From: Brevundimonas viscosa
GTDB taxonomy: Bacteria > Pseudomonadota > Alphaproteobacteria > Caulobacterales > Caulobacteraceae
DNA: 64,000 nucleotides
Reading direction: 5' to 3'
NCBI RefSeq assembly: GCF_900116065.1
Contig: NZ_FOZV01000005.1
Span: forward strand, 222,929-286,928
In this document: piece after piece, positions 55,698 through 63,641 of the stretch
Layout of the letters: every line of letters begins with the position of its first letter
How positions within the stretch are numbered: the stretch's first letter is position 1
The notes under the pieces: generated by a model
Database searches by the model: none
Told to the model about the DNA's origin: nothing
Seen by the model: the letters and a program-made list of their open reading frames with translations, nothing else
Program-made: the position numbers and the translations under genes

Positions 55698-55820
55698 TCA
55701 GCCAAGCCGTGCCGGCAGGCCGGCGCGGAAGAGCCGCATCAGCCAATCGGCCAGGGAGCGCTTCGCCCGGCGTCCGAGGGCGGCTCGCCTGCCTCGTCCG
55801 CGCACCAATACGACGACCAT
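55698..55820 (-). CDS. Small basic protein, 40 aa
   Basis: ATG 55820 is preceded by GGAGG eight bases upstream. The peptide MVVVLVRGRGRRAALGRRAK ends in SLADWLMRLFRAGLPARLG, an amphipathic helix. Arg-rich small proteins with a WLxRLF motif occur in the DUF1127 neighbourhood, but no identification is claimed. It is the only sound coding candidate in the 358-base gap before the hfaB-like gene. Confidence 0.4.
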   Translation of the reverse strand: MVVVLVRGRGRRAALGRRAKRSLADWLMRLFRAGLPARLG

Positions 55821-56015
55821 CGCGCATCCTCCGTCACGGTTCATCCCAAGGGACGACCCGCCCGGAAGGTTCAACAGGCAGGTCGTCCTGCCGGACGGGG
55901 AGTTGGGGCGTCGGTCCGGCCCGGGTACAGCTACGCTAACCGAGCGGCCATGTCACCAAGCTGTTAACCTTCTTCGTCGATTCCTGGTCGGCGAAGCAGG
56001 CAGGGAGAGGCGGCG

Positions 56016-57017
56016 ATGCGGGGCCCGATCAGACGTTTGGGAGCGCTGGCGGTCCTCCCCGCCCTGCTGTCGGGCTGCATCTCCTCGTCGGCCGGCCCGC
56101 AAGGCGCCTATGCGACGCCCATCGGCAATGCGCCGGTGATCGCCAACCCGACGCCCTACTCCGCCGCCCTCTATTGCATGGCGGACTACGCCCGACGCTA
56201 CAACCTGCCCTCCCCGCGCATCGCGGTGGGCCGGATCAGCGACTACACCGGCACGGTGTCGGCCGACGGTGGACGCCAGATCACCGGCGGCGCCTCCTTG
56301 ATGGCCATGACCGCCCTGGCCAAGTCCGGCGCGCGCATCGTCGAACGCTACGACACCTCGGTCTCCGAGATGGAGCTGCGCTACGCCAACAACCGACTGA
56401 TCGGCGACGAGGGCGCGGGCGGCGCGGACGACGTCCAGTACCGCCGCATCCTGGCCGGTTCGGTCCCCGGCACCGACTTTTATATCATCGGCGGCATCAC
56501 CGAGGTGAACTACAACATCCGTTCAGGCGGCTTCGACATGGCCGCCGGGCAGGTCGAGACCGACACGCCGCTGTCGACGGCCTTCTCGGGCAAGGCCTTC
56601 GTCATGAACGTGGCCATCGATCTGAGGCTTGTGCAGACCACCACGCTCGAGGTGGTCGACGTCATCTCCTACCAGAAGCAGATCATCGGTCGGGAAATCT
56701 CGGCGGGGGTGTTCGACTTCCTGAACGGCAATGTCTTCGACATCTCCGCCGGCGAAGGCGGACTGGAGCCGGTGCAACTGGCGGTGCGGGCCCTGATCGA
56801 GCGGGCCACTGTCGAGTTCATGGCCAACCTCTACGGCGCGCCGGGGCCCGAGATTTGCCTCTCAGCCGGTCCTGACCCGCTGGGCGGCACGGTCGGCGCG
56901 ACCGGCGGCTACTACCCGGCCTACCCCAACACGGACACGAACAATGGCGACACCCGCGCGGATCCGTCTCGCTGGCACGATGGCCGCGACGGCGCTGTGC
57001 GCCGCAGCCGCTACTGA
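56016..57017 (+). CDS. hfaB: Holdfast-anchor protein HfaB (CsgG family)
   Basis: 333 aa. The lipobox ALLSGC at residues 16-21 marks an outer-membrane lipoprotein. The CsgG-type body includes NPTPYSAALYCMADYARRYNLPSPRIAVGRISDYTG, TGGASLMAMTALAKSGARIVERYDTSVSEMELRYANNRLI and YQKQIIGREISAGVFDFLNGNVFDISAGEGGLEPVQLAVRALIERATVEFMANLY, all as in Caulobacter HfaB. HfaB is the secretin-like pore needed to export HfaA and HfaD, which anchor the holdfast. No hfaA, hfaD or holdfast-synthesis genes are next to it here. Confidence 0.88.
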   Translation: MRGPIRRLGALAVLPALLSGCISSSAGPQGAYATPIGNAPVIANPTPYSAALYCMADYARRYNLPSPRIAVGRISDYTGTVSADGGRQITGGASLMAMTALAKSGARIVERYDTSVSEMELRYANNRLIGDEGAGGADDVQYRRILAGSVPGTDFYIIGGITEVNYNIRSGGFDMAAGQVETDTPLSTAFSGKAFVMNVAIDLRLVQTTTLEVVDVISYQKQIIGREISAGVFDFLNGNVFDISAGEGGLEPVQLAVRALIERATVEFMANLYGAPGPEICLSAGPDPLGGTVGATGGYYPAYPNTDTNNGDTRADPSRWHDGRDGAVRRSRY

Positions 57018-57088
57018 GACGGGCAGGCGGCGACGGGGCCATTCCGCAGCCTGACTCCGCCGCCACCCTCTTAGGGCAACCATCGAAC

Positions 57089-57103
57089 TTAACCATGGAT
57101 TAA
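57089..57103. promoter_or_regulatory. Perfect CtrA-binding site
   Basis: TTAA-CCATGGA-TTAA matches the Caulobacter CtrA consensus TTAA-N7-TTAA, including the preferred TTAACCAT half, and extends to the palindrome CTTAACCATGGATTAAG. It lies 43 bases before the next gene. Confidence 0.75.
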
Positions 57104-57145
57104 GGCTGCGCTACAAGGCGTTCTTGATCAGAAGCGGAGCTTGGG

Positions 57146-57514
57146 ATGGCAGGCAGCGGAAATCCGCCGGCGGCGGCGAGCAAGGCCGCCGCGATCAGGG
57201 AGCTTGCCGAGACCGGAATGAGCGGCAGGGCGATCGCCCAGCGCCTGCAGATCAGCACAAACCACGTTTACAGCAGCCTGGCGCGCGATCGCGCCGAAGG
57301 GCGGGCCGCACGCCCTGCGCCCCGACGGCGGCGCCTGAAGGCGGAGGCCTTTGATATCCGTCAGGTCGCTGCATCGGGAGGTCTGACGCTCCGAGCCGCG
57401 GACCTGGCGGCGATTGGGCTCGGCCCTGGAAGCGACGTTGTGGTGGTGCGGCTGGAGACGGAGATCCGCCTCCTGTCGCGCGAAGAGGCGGCGGACCGGC
57501 TCGCGCTGGCGTGA
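57146..57514 (+). CDS. HTH protein under a CtrA-type box, 122 aa
   Basis: The N-terminus AAIRELAETGMSGRAIAQRLQISTNHVYSSLARDR (about 15-50) is a resolvase-like helix-turn-helix. The C-terminus (ASGGLTLRAADLAAIGLGPGSDVVVVRLETEIRLLSREEAADRL) resembles an AbrB/MazE-type swapped-hairpin domain. A CtrA box sits directly upstream, so expression is probably cell-cycle controlled. It is likely a small transcription factor; its targets are unknown. A cluster of tiny minus-strand genes converges on it. Confidence 0.75.
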   Translation: MAGSGNPPAAASKAAAIRELAETGMSGRAIAQRLQISTNHVYSSLARDRAEGRAARPAPRRRRLKAEAFDIRQVAASGGLTLRAADLAAIGLGPGSDVVVVRLETEIRLLSREEAADRLALA

Positions 57515-57518
57515 CGGA

Positions 57519-57659
57519 TCAGGTCCCGACCCCGGCAAGCAGCCAGCCTGTCAGAGCCGAGATGAGGACCAGCTCCGCCACGACGACGAAGTAAAGCCAA
57601 TCGTGCCGCACCGCGTGGAGGATGCGCTCGAGCAGGCGACCGGTGTCAGGATTGTGCAT
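57519..57659 (-). CDS. Small single-helix membrane protein, 46 aa
   Basis: ATG 57659 to TGA at 57519. MHNPDTGRLLERILHAVRHD is a soluble helix, then WLYFVVVAELVLISALTGWLLAG is a single transmembrane segment. It is the last gene of a four-gene minus-strand operon and starts eight bases after its neighbour's stop. No family is recognised. Confidence 0.55.
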   Translation of the reverse strand: MHNPDTGRLLERILHAVRHDWLYFVVVAELVLISALTGWLLAGVGT

Positions 57660-57667
57660 GCTGCGGC

Positions 57668-57847
57668 CTAGTGAAGGAGGCCCCGGTCCCCGGCCGGGTC
57701 CGCTGCGGATCGCGAGAAGGCCTCCTGGGGATCCTTTGCGATCCGGACTGTGCGCTCGGCCGCCACCTGGCCCGAAGGCGCCCGCAACCGGGTCACCAAC
57801 AGGACCTCATGTCCGGAGCGACGGATCATCAAGGTCTCTCTGGCCAT
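57668..57847 (-). CDS. Small hypothetical protein, 59 aa
   Basis: ATG 57847 follows AGGGGGAAGTCGCAA, a strong site. MARETLMIRRSGHEVLLVTR continues with a strand-turn-strand pattern (LRAPSGQVAAERTVRIAKDP) and a polar C-terminal tail. It overlaps the upstream gene by 41 bases in another frame. The function is unknown. Confidence 0.55.
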   Translation of the reverse strand: MARETLMIRRSGHEVLLVTRLRAPSGQVAAERTVRIAKDPQEAFSRSAADPAGDRGLLH

Positions 57848-58157
57848 TTGCGACTTCCCCCTGTTGGCGCAGTTCTCGCTCCTCGGCGGCCGATGGCAAG
57901 TCCGCTCTCCCGGCAGGGGAACTGTCTGGCGGCGTGGCGCCGACCGAAGCGCCAAGGAGGGTGCTGCGTCGCCAGTTCGGACTGCAGATTTCGGCTTCCA
58001 GGCTGGAGTCGAGCAGGCGGGCCGCCACCGCCTTGGCCGCTGCAAGCGCTTCGTTCCCGTCGCAGGCGCTGCCTTCCGCGAGTTCGGCGTCCCCATGGAC
58101 CAAGCTCCAGCGCCAGACCTTGTCGCCCGCGGAAAGGTGGATCGCGACCCGGATCAT
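57807..58157 (-). CDS. Small hypothetical protein, 116 aa
   Basis: The first 65 residues (MIRVAIHLSAGDKVWRWSLVHGDAELAEGSACDGNEALAAAKAVAARLLDSSLEAEICSP) form a compact alpha/beta domain that recurs as a stand-alone module in short alphaproteobacterial proteins; the last 50 are low-complexity. Its start overlaps the upstream stop by four bases (ATGA), so it is translationally coupled. The function is unknown. Confidence 0.6.
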   Translation of the reverse strand: MIRVAIHLSAGDKVWRWSLVHGDAELAEGSACDGNEALAAAKAVAARLLDSSLEAEICSPNWRRSTLLGASVGATPPDSSPAGRADLPSAAEERELRQQGEVANGQRDLDDPSLRT

Positions 58158-58360
58158 GCGGAGCCCCCCACGGAGGGATGGGGCGCCGCCCCTGGGGTCG
58201 CCTGCCCCGGAACGTTCGCGTCACCCCGGGCTCCAACGTCCCGGGGCTTGTGTGAAGCGCGATCAGGTCGAGCCGCAACCGGTCGGCGCACGAACGCGAA
58301 CAGGCAGGCCGCCGCCAATGGCACGGATATGAGGACCAGGACGGTCATCACCTCAGACAT
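58154..58360 (-). CDS. Small membrane protein, 68 aa (first gene of the micro-operon)
   Basis: ATG 58360 follows GGGGGAGGGGATC. The N-terminus MSEVMTVLVLISVPLAAACLFAFVRRP is a single membrane anchor, and the rest is a flexible cytoplasmic or periplasmic tail. It begins a compact minus-strand operon of four small genes (58360 to 57519). No family is recognised. Confidence 0.55.
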   Translation of the reverse strand: MSEVMTVLVLISVPLAAACLFAFVRRPVAARPDRASHKPRDVGARGDANVPGQATPGAAPHPSVGGSA

Positions 58361-58493
58361 GATCCCCTCCCCCTGTGCCATCCCGGCACAGAGAATGTCA
58401 CCCAAGCCGCTATTGCAAGGCTCGTGCGAAGTCTCGCGGCGAGGGCCGCCCTTCACAGGGTTTACTCGACGTTAGGCACGCTCGGTGGCAGGT

Positions 58494-58530
58494 CGCTAAG
58501 GATAGCGTTTGGGGAAACGCTAAGCATAGG
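58494..58530. repeat. Direct and inverted repeats upstream of 58598 gene
   Basis: CGCTAAGGATAG (58494) recurs as CGCTAAGCATAG (58518), 24 bases apart, and the pair encloses AGCGTTT-gggg-AAACGCT. This could be an operator for the small secreted-protein gene 68 bases downstream. Confidence 0.45.
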
Positions 58531-58597
58531 ACTTAAGAGCAACTTCAACCGCATCCCGTACAAACAATGCAGACTGAAACCTTTGATCAGGTGCGGG

Positions 58598-59014
58598 ATG
58601 CGAACCTTCAAGAAGGGCCTGCTCGTCGGCGCCGTTCTCTTCTTCGGCGCCTCGGCTCTCCCCACCGCGGCCGCGGCAGGTCCAAACGCGGGTTATCGCC
58701 TGGTGGCTCGCGTGCCGGTCGCCTGCTGGGTCCGGCCCGAGGGCGGACCGATCAACAGCGACACAGGCTCGGGTCGGGTGGTTGAGGCCTGCAACAGCCC
58801 GGGCGGCTTCGCCGTGCATGCCAGCTACCGCACGCTGGATGGGGATGAGGACGCCCTCTTCCACTATGGTGATCGTCAGATCCAGCTGCCGCACAGCGGC
58901 AACGTCTTGCTGCGGCGCTCCGGCATCGCCCAGATCAGAAGCGTGGACTACCGCTTCGAAAAGACCACGCTGAAGGCGCCTGTGGTGATGGTTCTCACCA
59001 TCCAGCCGATCTGA
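58598..59014 (+). CDS. Small secreted protein next to pilus operon, 138 aa
   Basis: The signal peptide MRTFKKGLLVGAVLFFGASALPTAAAA is followed by a beta-rich domain with two cysteines (VPVACWVRP, VVEACNSPGG), probably disulfide-linked. The fold pattern (YRLVARVPVACW...VVMVLTIQPI) is like pilin or pilus-subunit domains. It is tail-to-tail with the tip-like protein of the chaperone-usher operon and may be an additional subunit on the opposite strand. Confidence 0.65.
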   Translation: MRTFKKGLLVGAVLFFGASALPTAAAAGPNAGYRLVARVPVACWVRPEGGPINSDTGSGRVVEACNSPGGFAVHASYRTLDGDEDALFHYGDRQIQLPHSGNVLLRRSGIAQIRSVDYRFEKTTLKAPVVMVLTIQPI

Positions 59015-59040
59015 TCGCAAGCGCCTTCGCCAGCTCCGCC

Positions 59041-59979
59041 CTACATGGGGGCCAGCGTCAGGGTGAGGAGATCGCTGTAGCGCCCTGCCCGCTGACCTGC
59101 GGTCTGGCCCACGGTGACGACGAGCGGATAGGTGTCGTTTCGCAGGCCAGGACCCGGCGTGGACTGGAAGGGGGCAGGATTGATCAGATCGATCGGCACG
59201 CCGCCCAGGCTCATAGCGTAGGGCACCGCCCAGTCGCCGCTGGACTGCACCAGTCTTCCCTGATTGCGGGACTGCACGACGACCCGGTACCCGCGGGTGC
59301 CCCGCACCCACAGATTGACCGGATCATTGGTACGCCCGGGCGTGAGTTCACCGAGGTTGATGCTGGCCACGCCGTTCTGACGCTGGAAGGTTCCCGTCAG
59401 CCCCATGACCGCCGAGGGCCGGACATTGATGGCGAGGGTGACGTCGCGCTCAGCCTCATGGATCACGCTGTTGCGCCGGCGCAGACCGACAGCGACGGTC
59501 TGCTGGTAGAGGCCGTCGCCTCCCAAGTCCTCGACGTCGACGGACAGCCCGAAGGTCTGCACGACGCGCTGGCCAGGTTCGACCCGCAGGGGCGGACCGT
59601 TGAACTGGCCGTTCCATGAGCTCGTGTAGGGCGTCAGGTCCGCGCCAGTGCTCTCGTTGACGAGGCCGTAGCGCAGAAGGTCGGAGGACGGCAGGGTCTG
59701 GCTGCGCAGACCATAGGCCTCGCCCCGGGTGGTGACGGTGGGATCGCCGATGCACGCCTTGTCGCCCTGGTTGATCCAGGTCATCTGGAACTGACCATAG
59801 GCCGGGGCGCCCGAGAAGGGGTCGTAGGATTCGATCGTCCAGCGCGAGGCGCCGGGTTCGATCAGCAGCCGGCACCCGACGGGAACGCCAGCTGGGCTCT
59901 GGGCGGCGGCGATGGAGGACCAGCCGAGACCGGCGGCCGTGCACAGGGCGAGGATGGCGGCGACACGTCTTGCGGTCAT
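59041..59979 (-). CDS. Pilus tip / spore-coat-U-like subunit, 312 aa
   Basis: Signal peptide MTARRVAAILALCTAAGLGWSSIAAAQ. The N-terminal half is a beta domain with two cysteines (VGCRLLIEP, DKACIGDP). The C-terminal half ends in the typical SCPU-type strand pattern YPLVVTVGQTAGQRAGRYSDLLTLTLAPM. Following pilin, chaperone and usher in the same operon, it is probably the tip adhesin or a scaffold subunit. It starts 13 bases after the usher stop. Confidence 0.75.
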   Translation of the reverse strand: MTARRVAAILALCTAAGLGWSSIAAAQSPAGVPVGCRLLIEPGASRWTIESYDPFSGAPAYGQFQMTWINQGDKACIGDPTVTTRGEAYGLRSQTLPSSDLLRYGLVNESTGADLTPYTSSWNGQFNGPPLRVEPGQRVVQTFGLSVDVEDLGGDGLYQQTVAVGLRRRNSVIHEAERDVTLAINVRPSAVMGLTGTFQRQNGVASINLGELTPGRTNDPVNLWVRGTRGYRVVVQSRNQGRLVQSSGDWAVPYAMSLGGVPIDLINPAPFQSTPGPGLRNDTYPLVVTVGQTAGQRAGRYSDLLTLTLAPM

Positions 59980-59992
59980 GCTGGATCTCCCA

Positions 59993-62650
59993 TCAGCTCA
60001 CGGGAACCTGGATCGAGATGGTTTGCAGGTTGAGTAGCCCGTCGCTGTCTATCGGCACCTGGAACTCAAACACCTGGCGAGGGGTGGTGAACAGCTCGAC
60101 CCGATAGGACTTGCCCGGCTCGAGGCCCTGGATGGCGAACCGGCCGACGGAGTTGGAGAAGAACGGCTCCCCCGCCGAGGTCGGATCGTCCGCGGGACGA
60201 ACGCGTCCCGACACCAGGGCCAGGGGAACATCGTTCAGCCCGACAATCGATCCCACCGCGCTCACGAAGGCGTTGGTTCCGATCTCCAGGCTGTAGCCGC
60301 TCCGGTAGGACGGGTGGACGCGGATGATGCCCTCGCCCAGGTCGTAGCCCGAGGGAGCGTCGACGACGTCATAGCGGAGAGACTGGTTGTAATAGGAGGC
60401 GAGCGAGTTCGCCAAGGCGGGCCCGAGCGCCCCGCTGGAGGCCTGATAGCGGCCGCCCTCCAGGTTGTCGCCGGTGATCACCTGTCGGCCTTCCAGCGTG
60501 GGGTGGCCGCGCACGATAGCGAAGCTGTCGCCGATGCGCCGGCCGATCGCCACCTTGCCCCCGGCGTAGGCTATGCTGCTGCTGACCGCCGCAGCGGTGA
60601 CCTGGTCGTCGCCCACGGTTTCGAAGTCGCGCCCGAAAGCCGTATGGGACAGGGTCGCGTCGAAGCGGTTCGCGATATAGGTGGCCGATCCGCTCGCGTT
60701 CACCGGCCCGTCGCTGTAGTTCAGCTGTCCGCTGTATCCGAATGCGCCGACATGGTTGTCGACCGACTGGCCGTAGCTGACCGAACCACTCTTGCTGGCG
60801 CTGTCGTAGCGCGCATCCAGCCGGCGATCGTAGCGGGGCTGCCAGGTCAGGGCGATGTTGAACCCGAAATCGTCGCGATCGATCGGACCGCCCGGGACCT
60901 CCTGATAGCGGACGCCGGCCTGGACGGTGAGGGTCTCGGTGACGCGGTAGGCGAGATCGGCGCCGACCAGATAGGAGTCCTCAAAGCCATTGCGGCCACC
61001 CTGGTAGGAGACCTGCAGCTGCCCGTACAGATCATCGCTGAACGCGCGCGAATAGGCGCCCGTGAGGGTGAAGGCGATGGGGCTATTGCCTTGGGGATTG
61101 CCGAGGTTGGCGAACTCCTGGGAGACATAGTCCAGCTGCAGCAGCGCCTGGTCCACGACCTCGCCGCGATCGATCAGGAAATCGTAGGTGACGGCGCCGG
61201 CGTAGCCGAAGCCCAGATCGCCGTTGCTGACCGCTGCGTCGAATGAAAGCCGCTGGCCGGCCGCGAGGATATACTGGGTTTCGCCATCCAGCATCTGGAC
61301 GTCAGGACTGACCTGGAGCCCCACGCCGATCGCCGGGCGGTCGACGAAAGCCTTGCGGAAATAGCCGGTGAAGGCGAGGTCGCCGCTGCTGTAGTCGGGC
61401 GAGCCGACGGTGAAGGGCGAGGTGACGCCGAGGAAGGCGCCGTACTCATAGTCCCCGGGCTCGAGGTCGATCGCATCCAGATAGGATCGATACGCCACCG
61501 ACGAGCTTCGGCCGGCGTCGTCCACGATCTGGAGCTCGACGTCGTTGCTGCCGGTCAGCAGCGGCAGGTTGGAGATGTCGTAGCGACCGGGATCGAGACG
61601 GAATTCCTGCAGCATGACCCCGTTGCGAATGACCCGGACGGTCGACTCGGACTGCAGGATGAACTCACGATTGCCGGCCAGGAAACCCGGGCGGAAGGAA
61701 TCGAACCTGCGGGTCTGGCGGGTGACGCCGACCCCGCCGATGTTGACGAACCCCTGCCGGTTGCGGGTCTCGGTTTCGAGATCGCCCAGGGTCCAGCGGC
61801 GGAAATCCTCCGGCTGGTCGTAGACCAGTCGGGCATAGCGGCGATCGACTTCGTAGGTCCCCAGGAACTGCTCTTCGCGCCCCTGAAAGTCGAACTCGAA
61901 GACGCCATGGCCGTAGCGCACGGCCCCGTTCAGGAACACGCTGGGGGTCGGGTAGGCGCCGTTGAATCCGGCCGGATCGCGCCGGAAGGCCACGACGGTG
62001 GAGTTGAGGTAGGCGCTGAACGGTTCGGGAGCCAGCGCCGGCTCCTCCGGCTCGCCGCCATCAAAAAGAGACTGGGTGGCCCGCTTCGCGGGATCAATGC
62101 GAAGTACGAGGATGGACAGGGCGGTCGGGTCATAGTCGAGCACGATTCCGATGCTCGCCAGATCACGGGCCTCAAAACCGTCCCGGCCCTCCAGCGCGCC
62201 TGCGAGCTCCGCCCGCCCCTGCTCGTTGAGCAGCGGCGCAATCAGCTCCTCAAAGCTCGCGCTGGCCACGATGAAGCGGTCATCGCGGGTGAGCAGGACG
62301 TCGACTTCCCCCAGGGTCCGCCGGTTGAAGGTGAGCGGGACCGTGAGGTTGAGGTCGCGGTCGTAGGGATTGATGTCGACAGGCCGGGCCGGCGGCGCGT
62401 CCTGCGGCGGCGGCGGCGGCGATGCGTCCCCCGGGACGATCAGTGACCCTGCGGCCTGAGGGGCGGGATCCTGCCTCAGAACGAGCGGGGCCCCCACCGT
62501 CAGCGCCTCGTCGAACACGCCCGTCAGGCCGTACCGGGCAGACGTGACGATGGGCAGATCCGCGTCGGCGGCGGCGTCCGAAAAGGCGTGGGCGAGCCCG
62601 GGCGGCAGCCCGGCCGCAATCAACAGGATCGATATCCCCGGCCGTTTCAT
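59993..62650 (-). CDS. Outer-membrane usher (FimD/CsuD type)
   Basis: 885 aa. It has a signal peptide, an N-terminal chaperone-binding domain (~90-230, e.g. DLNLTVPLTFNRRTLGEVDVLL), a long 24-strand barrel with a plug, and a C-terminal beta sandwich (GLEPGKSYRVELFTTPRQVFEFQVPIDSDGLLNLQTISIQVPVS). The RRFDSFRPGFLAGNREFILQSESTVRVIRNGVMLQEFRLDPGRYDISNLPLLTGSNDVELQIVDDAGR block is typical of ushers. It assembles and exports subunits delivered by the chaperone. Its start overlaps the chaperone stop by four bases. Confidence 0.92.
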   Translation of the reverse strand: MKRPGISILLIAAGLPPGLAHAFSDAAADADLPIVTSARYGLTGVFDEALTVGAPLVLRQDPAPQAAGSLIVPGDASPPPPPQDAPPARPVDINPYDRDLNLTVPLTFNRRTLGEVDVLLTRDDRFIVASASFEELIAPLLNEQGRAELAGALEGRDGFEARDLASIGIVLDYDPTALSILVLRIDPAKRATQSLFDGGEPEEPALAPEPFSAYLNSTVVAFRRDPAGFNGAYPTPSVFLNGAVRYGHGVFEFDFQGREEQFLGTYEVDRRYARLVYDQPEDFRRWTLGDLETETRNRQGFVNIGGVGVTRQTRRFDSFRPGFLAGNREFILQSESTVRVIRNGVMLQEFRLDPGRYDISNLPLLTGSNDVELQIVDDAGRSSSVAYRSYLDAIDLEPGDYEYGAFLGVTSPFTVGSPDYSSGDLAFTGYFRKAFVDRPAIGVGLQVSPDVQMLDGETQYILAAGQRLSFDAAVSNGDLGFGYAGAVTYDFLIDRGEVVDQALLQLDYVSQEFANLGNPQGNSPIAFTLTGAYSRAFSDDLYGQLQVSYQGGRNGFEDSYLVGADLAYRVTETLTVQAGVRYQEVPGGPIDRDDFGFNIALTWQPRYDRRLDARYDSASKSGSVSYGQSVDNHVGAFGYSGQLNYSDGPVNASGSATYIANRFDATLSHTAFGRDFETVGDDQVTAAAVSSSIAYAGGKVAIGRRIGDSFAIVRGHPTLEGRQVITGDNLEGGRYQASSGALGPALANSLASYYNQSLRYDVVDAPSGYDLGEGIIRVHPSYRSGYSLEIGTNAFVSAVGSIVGLNDVPLALVSGRVRPADDPTSAGEPFFSNSVGRFAIQGLEPGKSYRVELFTTPRQVFEFQVPIDSDGLLNLQTISIQVPVS

Positions 62651-63522
62651 CGCGAGAAGCTGACCCTGATCGGTCGACCCGGGGCAAAGGCCTGACCCGT
62701 CGGCACATCGAAGGTCCGCCGGCCCCCGGCGGGCGCAAGATAGCCGACGCCGACCGCCTCGTTCACCTGGGTGGCGCTGAGCACGACCCGCAGCGGCTCG
62801 CCGTCAACGCCCGTTCCTTCAAGCGTCCAGTCGGCTGCGCTCATCATGGCGTAGCGGGTTCCGGTATTGCGGAGCTCGACGGAGACGCCGGGGCGCATTT
62901 CCTGTGTTTCCGGCGCGGGGGCGGCGCCCCCCAGCGCGGGGTCCACCTCCACAGCGGTCTGGGGCGCTGCGGCCACCATCGTGGGCGTGGCGGAGATGAC
63001 GCGAACCTGCGGCTCGGCGCCGGGAGGGGCGACCGTCAGGAGAGACTTCATATTGTAGACGACCTGCAGCTGCCCGCCCACGGCGGCAGCCTCCCCGTCT
63101 CCGCTGAGATCCACGGGGATCTGGTGGATCCCGACATAGTAGGCGCGCGACAGGGCCAGGTCCGGATCGCCGATCCACTGGACGCGGACGACCTGACGGC
63201 CGCCGACGGGAACGATGCCCTGCGGCGGAAAGACCAGGAAATCCTCGTCGGCTGGCGTCTCGATCATTTCGCCGTCTTCGCCGAACTCGAGACGGGTGAT
63301 CCGCGTCTCGAACGGCAGGGCGGTTGAGCCGACGTTCTGGACCTCGATGCGGGCCGAGGATCCGGCGCCGCGCGTGGTGATCTCGACCACCATCGGAGAC
63401 ACCCTCATGGCGTCCGCTGTGGTGGCGAAGGTCGCCAGTGCGATCGTCGTGAGCGCAAGCAGGAGACGGACAGGCCGAGCCGCCCGCGCGCCGATCTGCG
63501 CCAGTGTCGCGTGATTGATCAT
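62647..63522 (-). CDS. Periplasmic pilus chaperone (PapD/CsuC type)
   Basis: 291 aa. The signal peptide is followed by the chaperone N-domain (MRVSPMVVEITTRGAGSSARIEVQNVGSTALPFETRITRLEF) and the donor-strand segment region (FLVFPPQGIVPVGGRQVVRVQWIG). The C-domain is a beta sandwich. It caps pilin subunits and hands them to the usher. It is the second visible gene of the operon, 120 bases after the pilin gene. Confidence 0.9.
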   Translation of the reverse strand: MINHATLAQIGARAARPVRLLLALTTIALATFATTADAMRVSPMVVEITTRGAGSSARIEVQNVGSTALPFETRITRLEFGEDGEMIETPADEDFLVFPPQGIVPVGGRQVVRVQWIGDPDLALSRAYYVGIHQIPVDLSGDGEAAAVGGQLQVVYNMKSLLTVAPPGAEPQVRVISATPTMVAAAPQTAVEVDPALGGAAPAPETQEMRPGVSVELRNTGTRYAMMSAADWTLEGTGVDGEPLRVVLSATQVNEAVGVGYLAPAGGRRTFDVPTGQAFAPGRPIRVSFSR

Positions 63523-63606
63523 AATGTGCCCCGCCGACTTCAGTCCTGCTGCTTTAGTTGGCTCTCAGCAGGTTAAAAACTTGCTCAACCCGGTGCCCCC
63601 TGGGCC

Positions 63607-63632
63607 GCCCCGGAGACGGATGTCTCCGGGGC
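63607..63632 (-). terminator. Intra-operon hairpin between pilin and chaperone
   Basis: gccccggagac-ggat-gtctccggggc, an 11-bp stem, 10 bases after the pilin stop. No T run follows, so it is probably an attenuator or mRNA-stabilising hairpin that keeps pilin expression above that of the assembly genes. Confidence 0.6.
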
Positions 63633-63641
63633 GGGTTGGGC

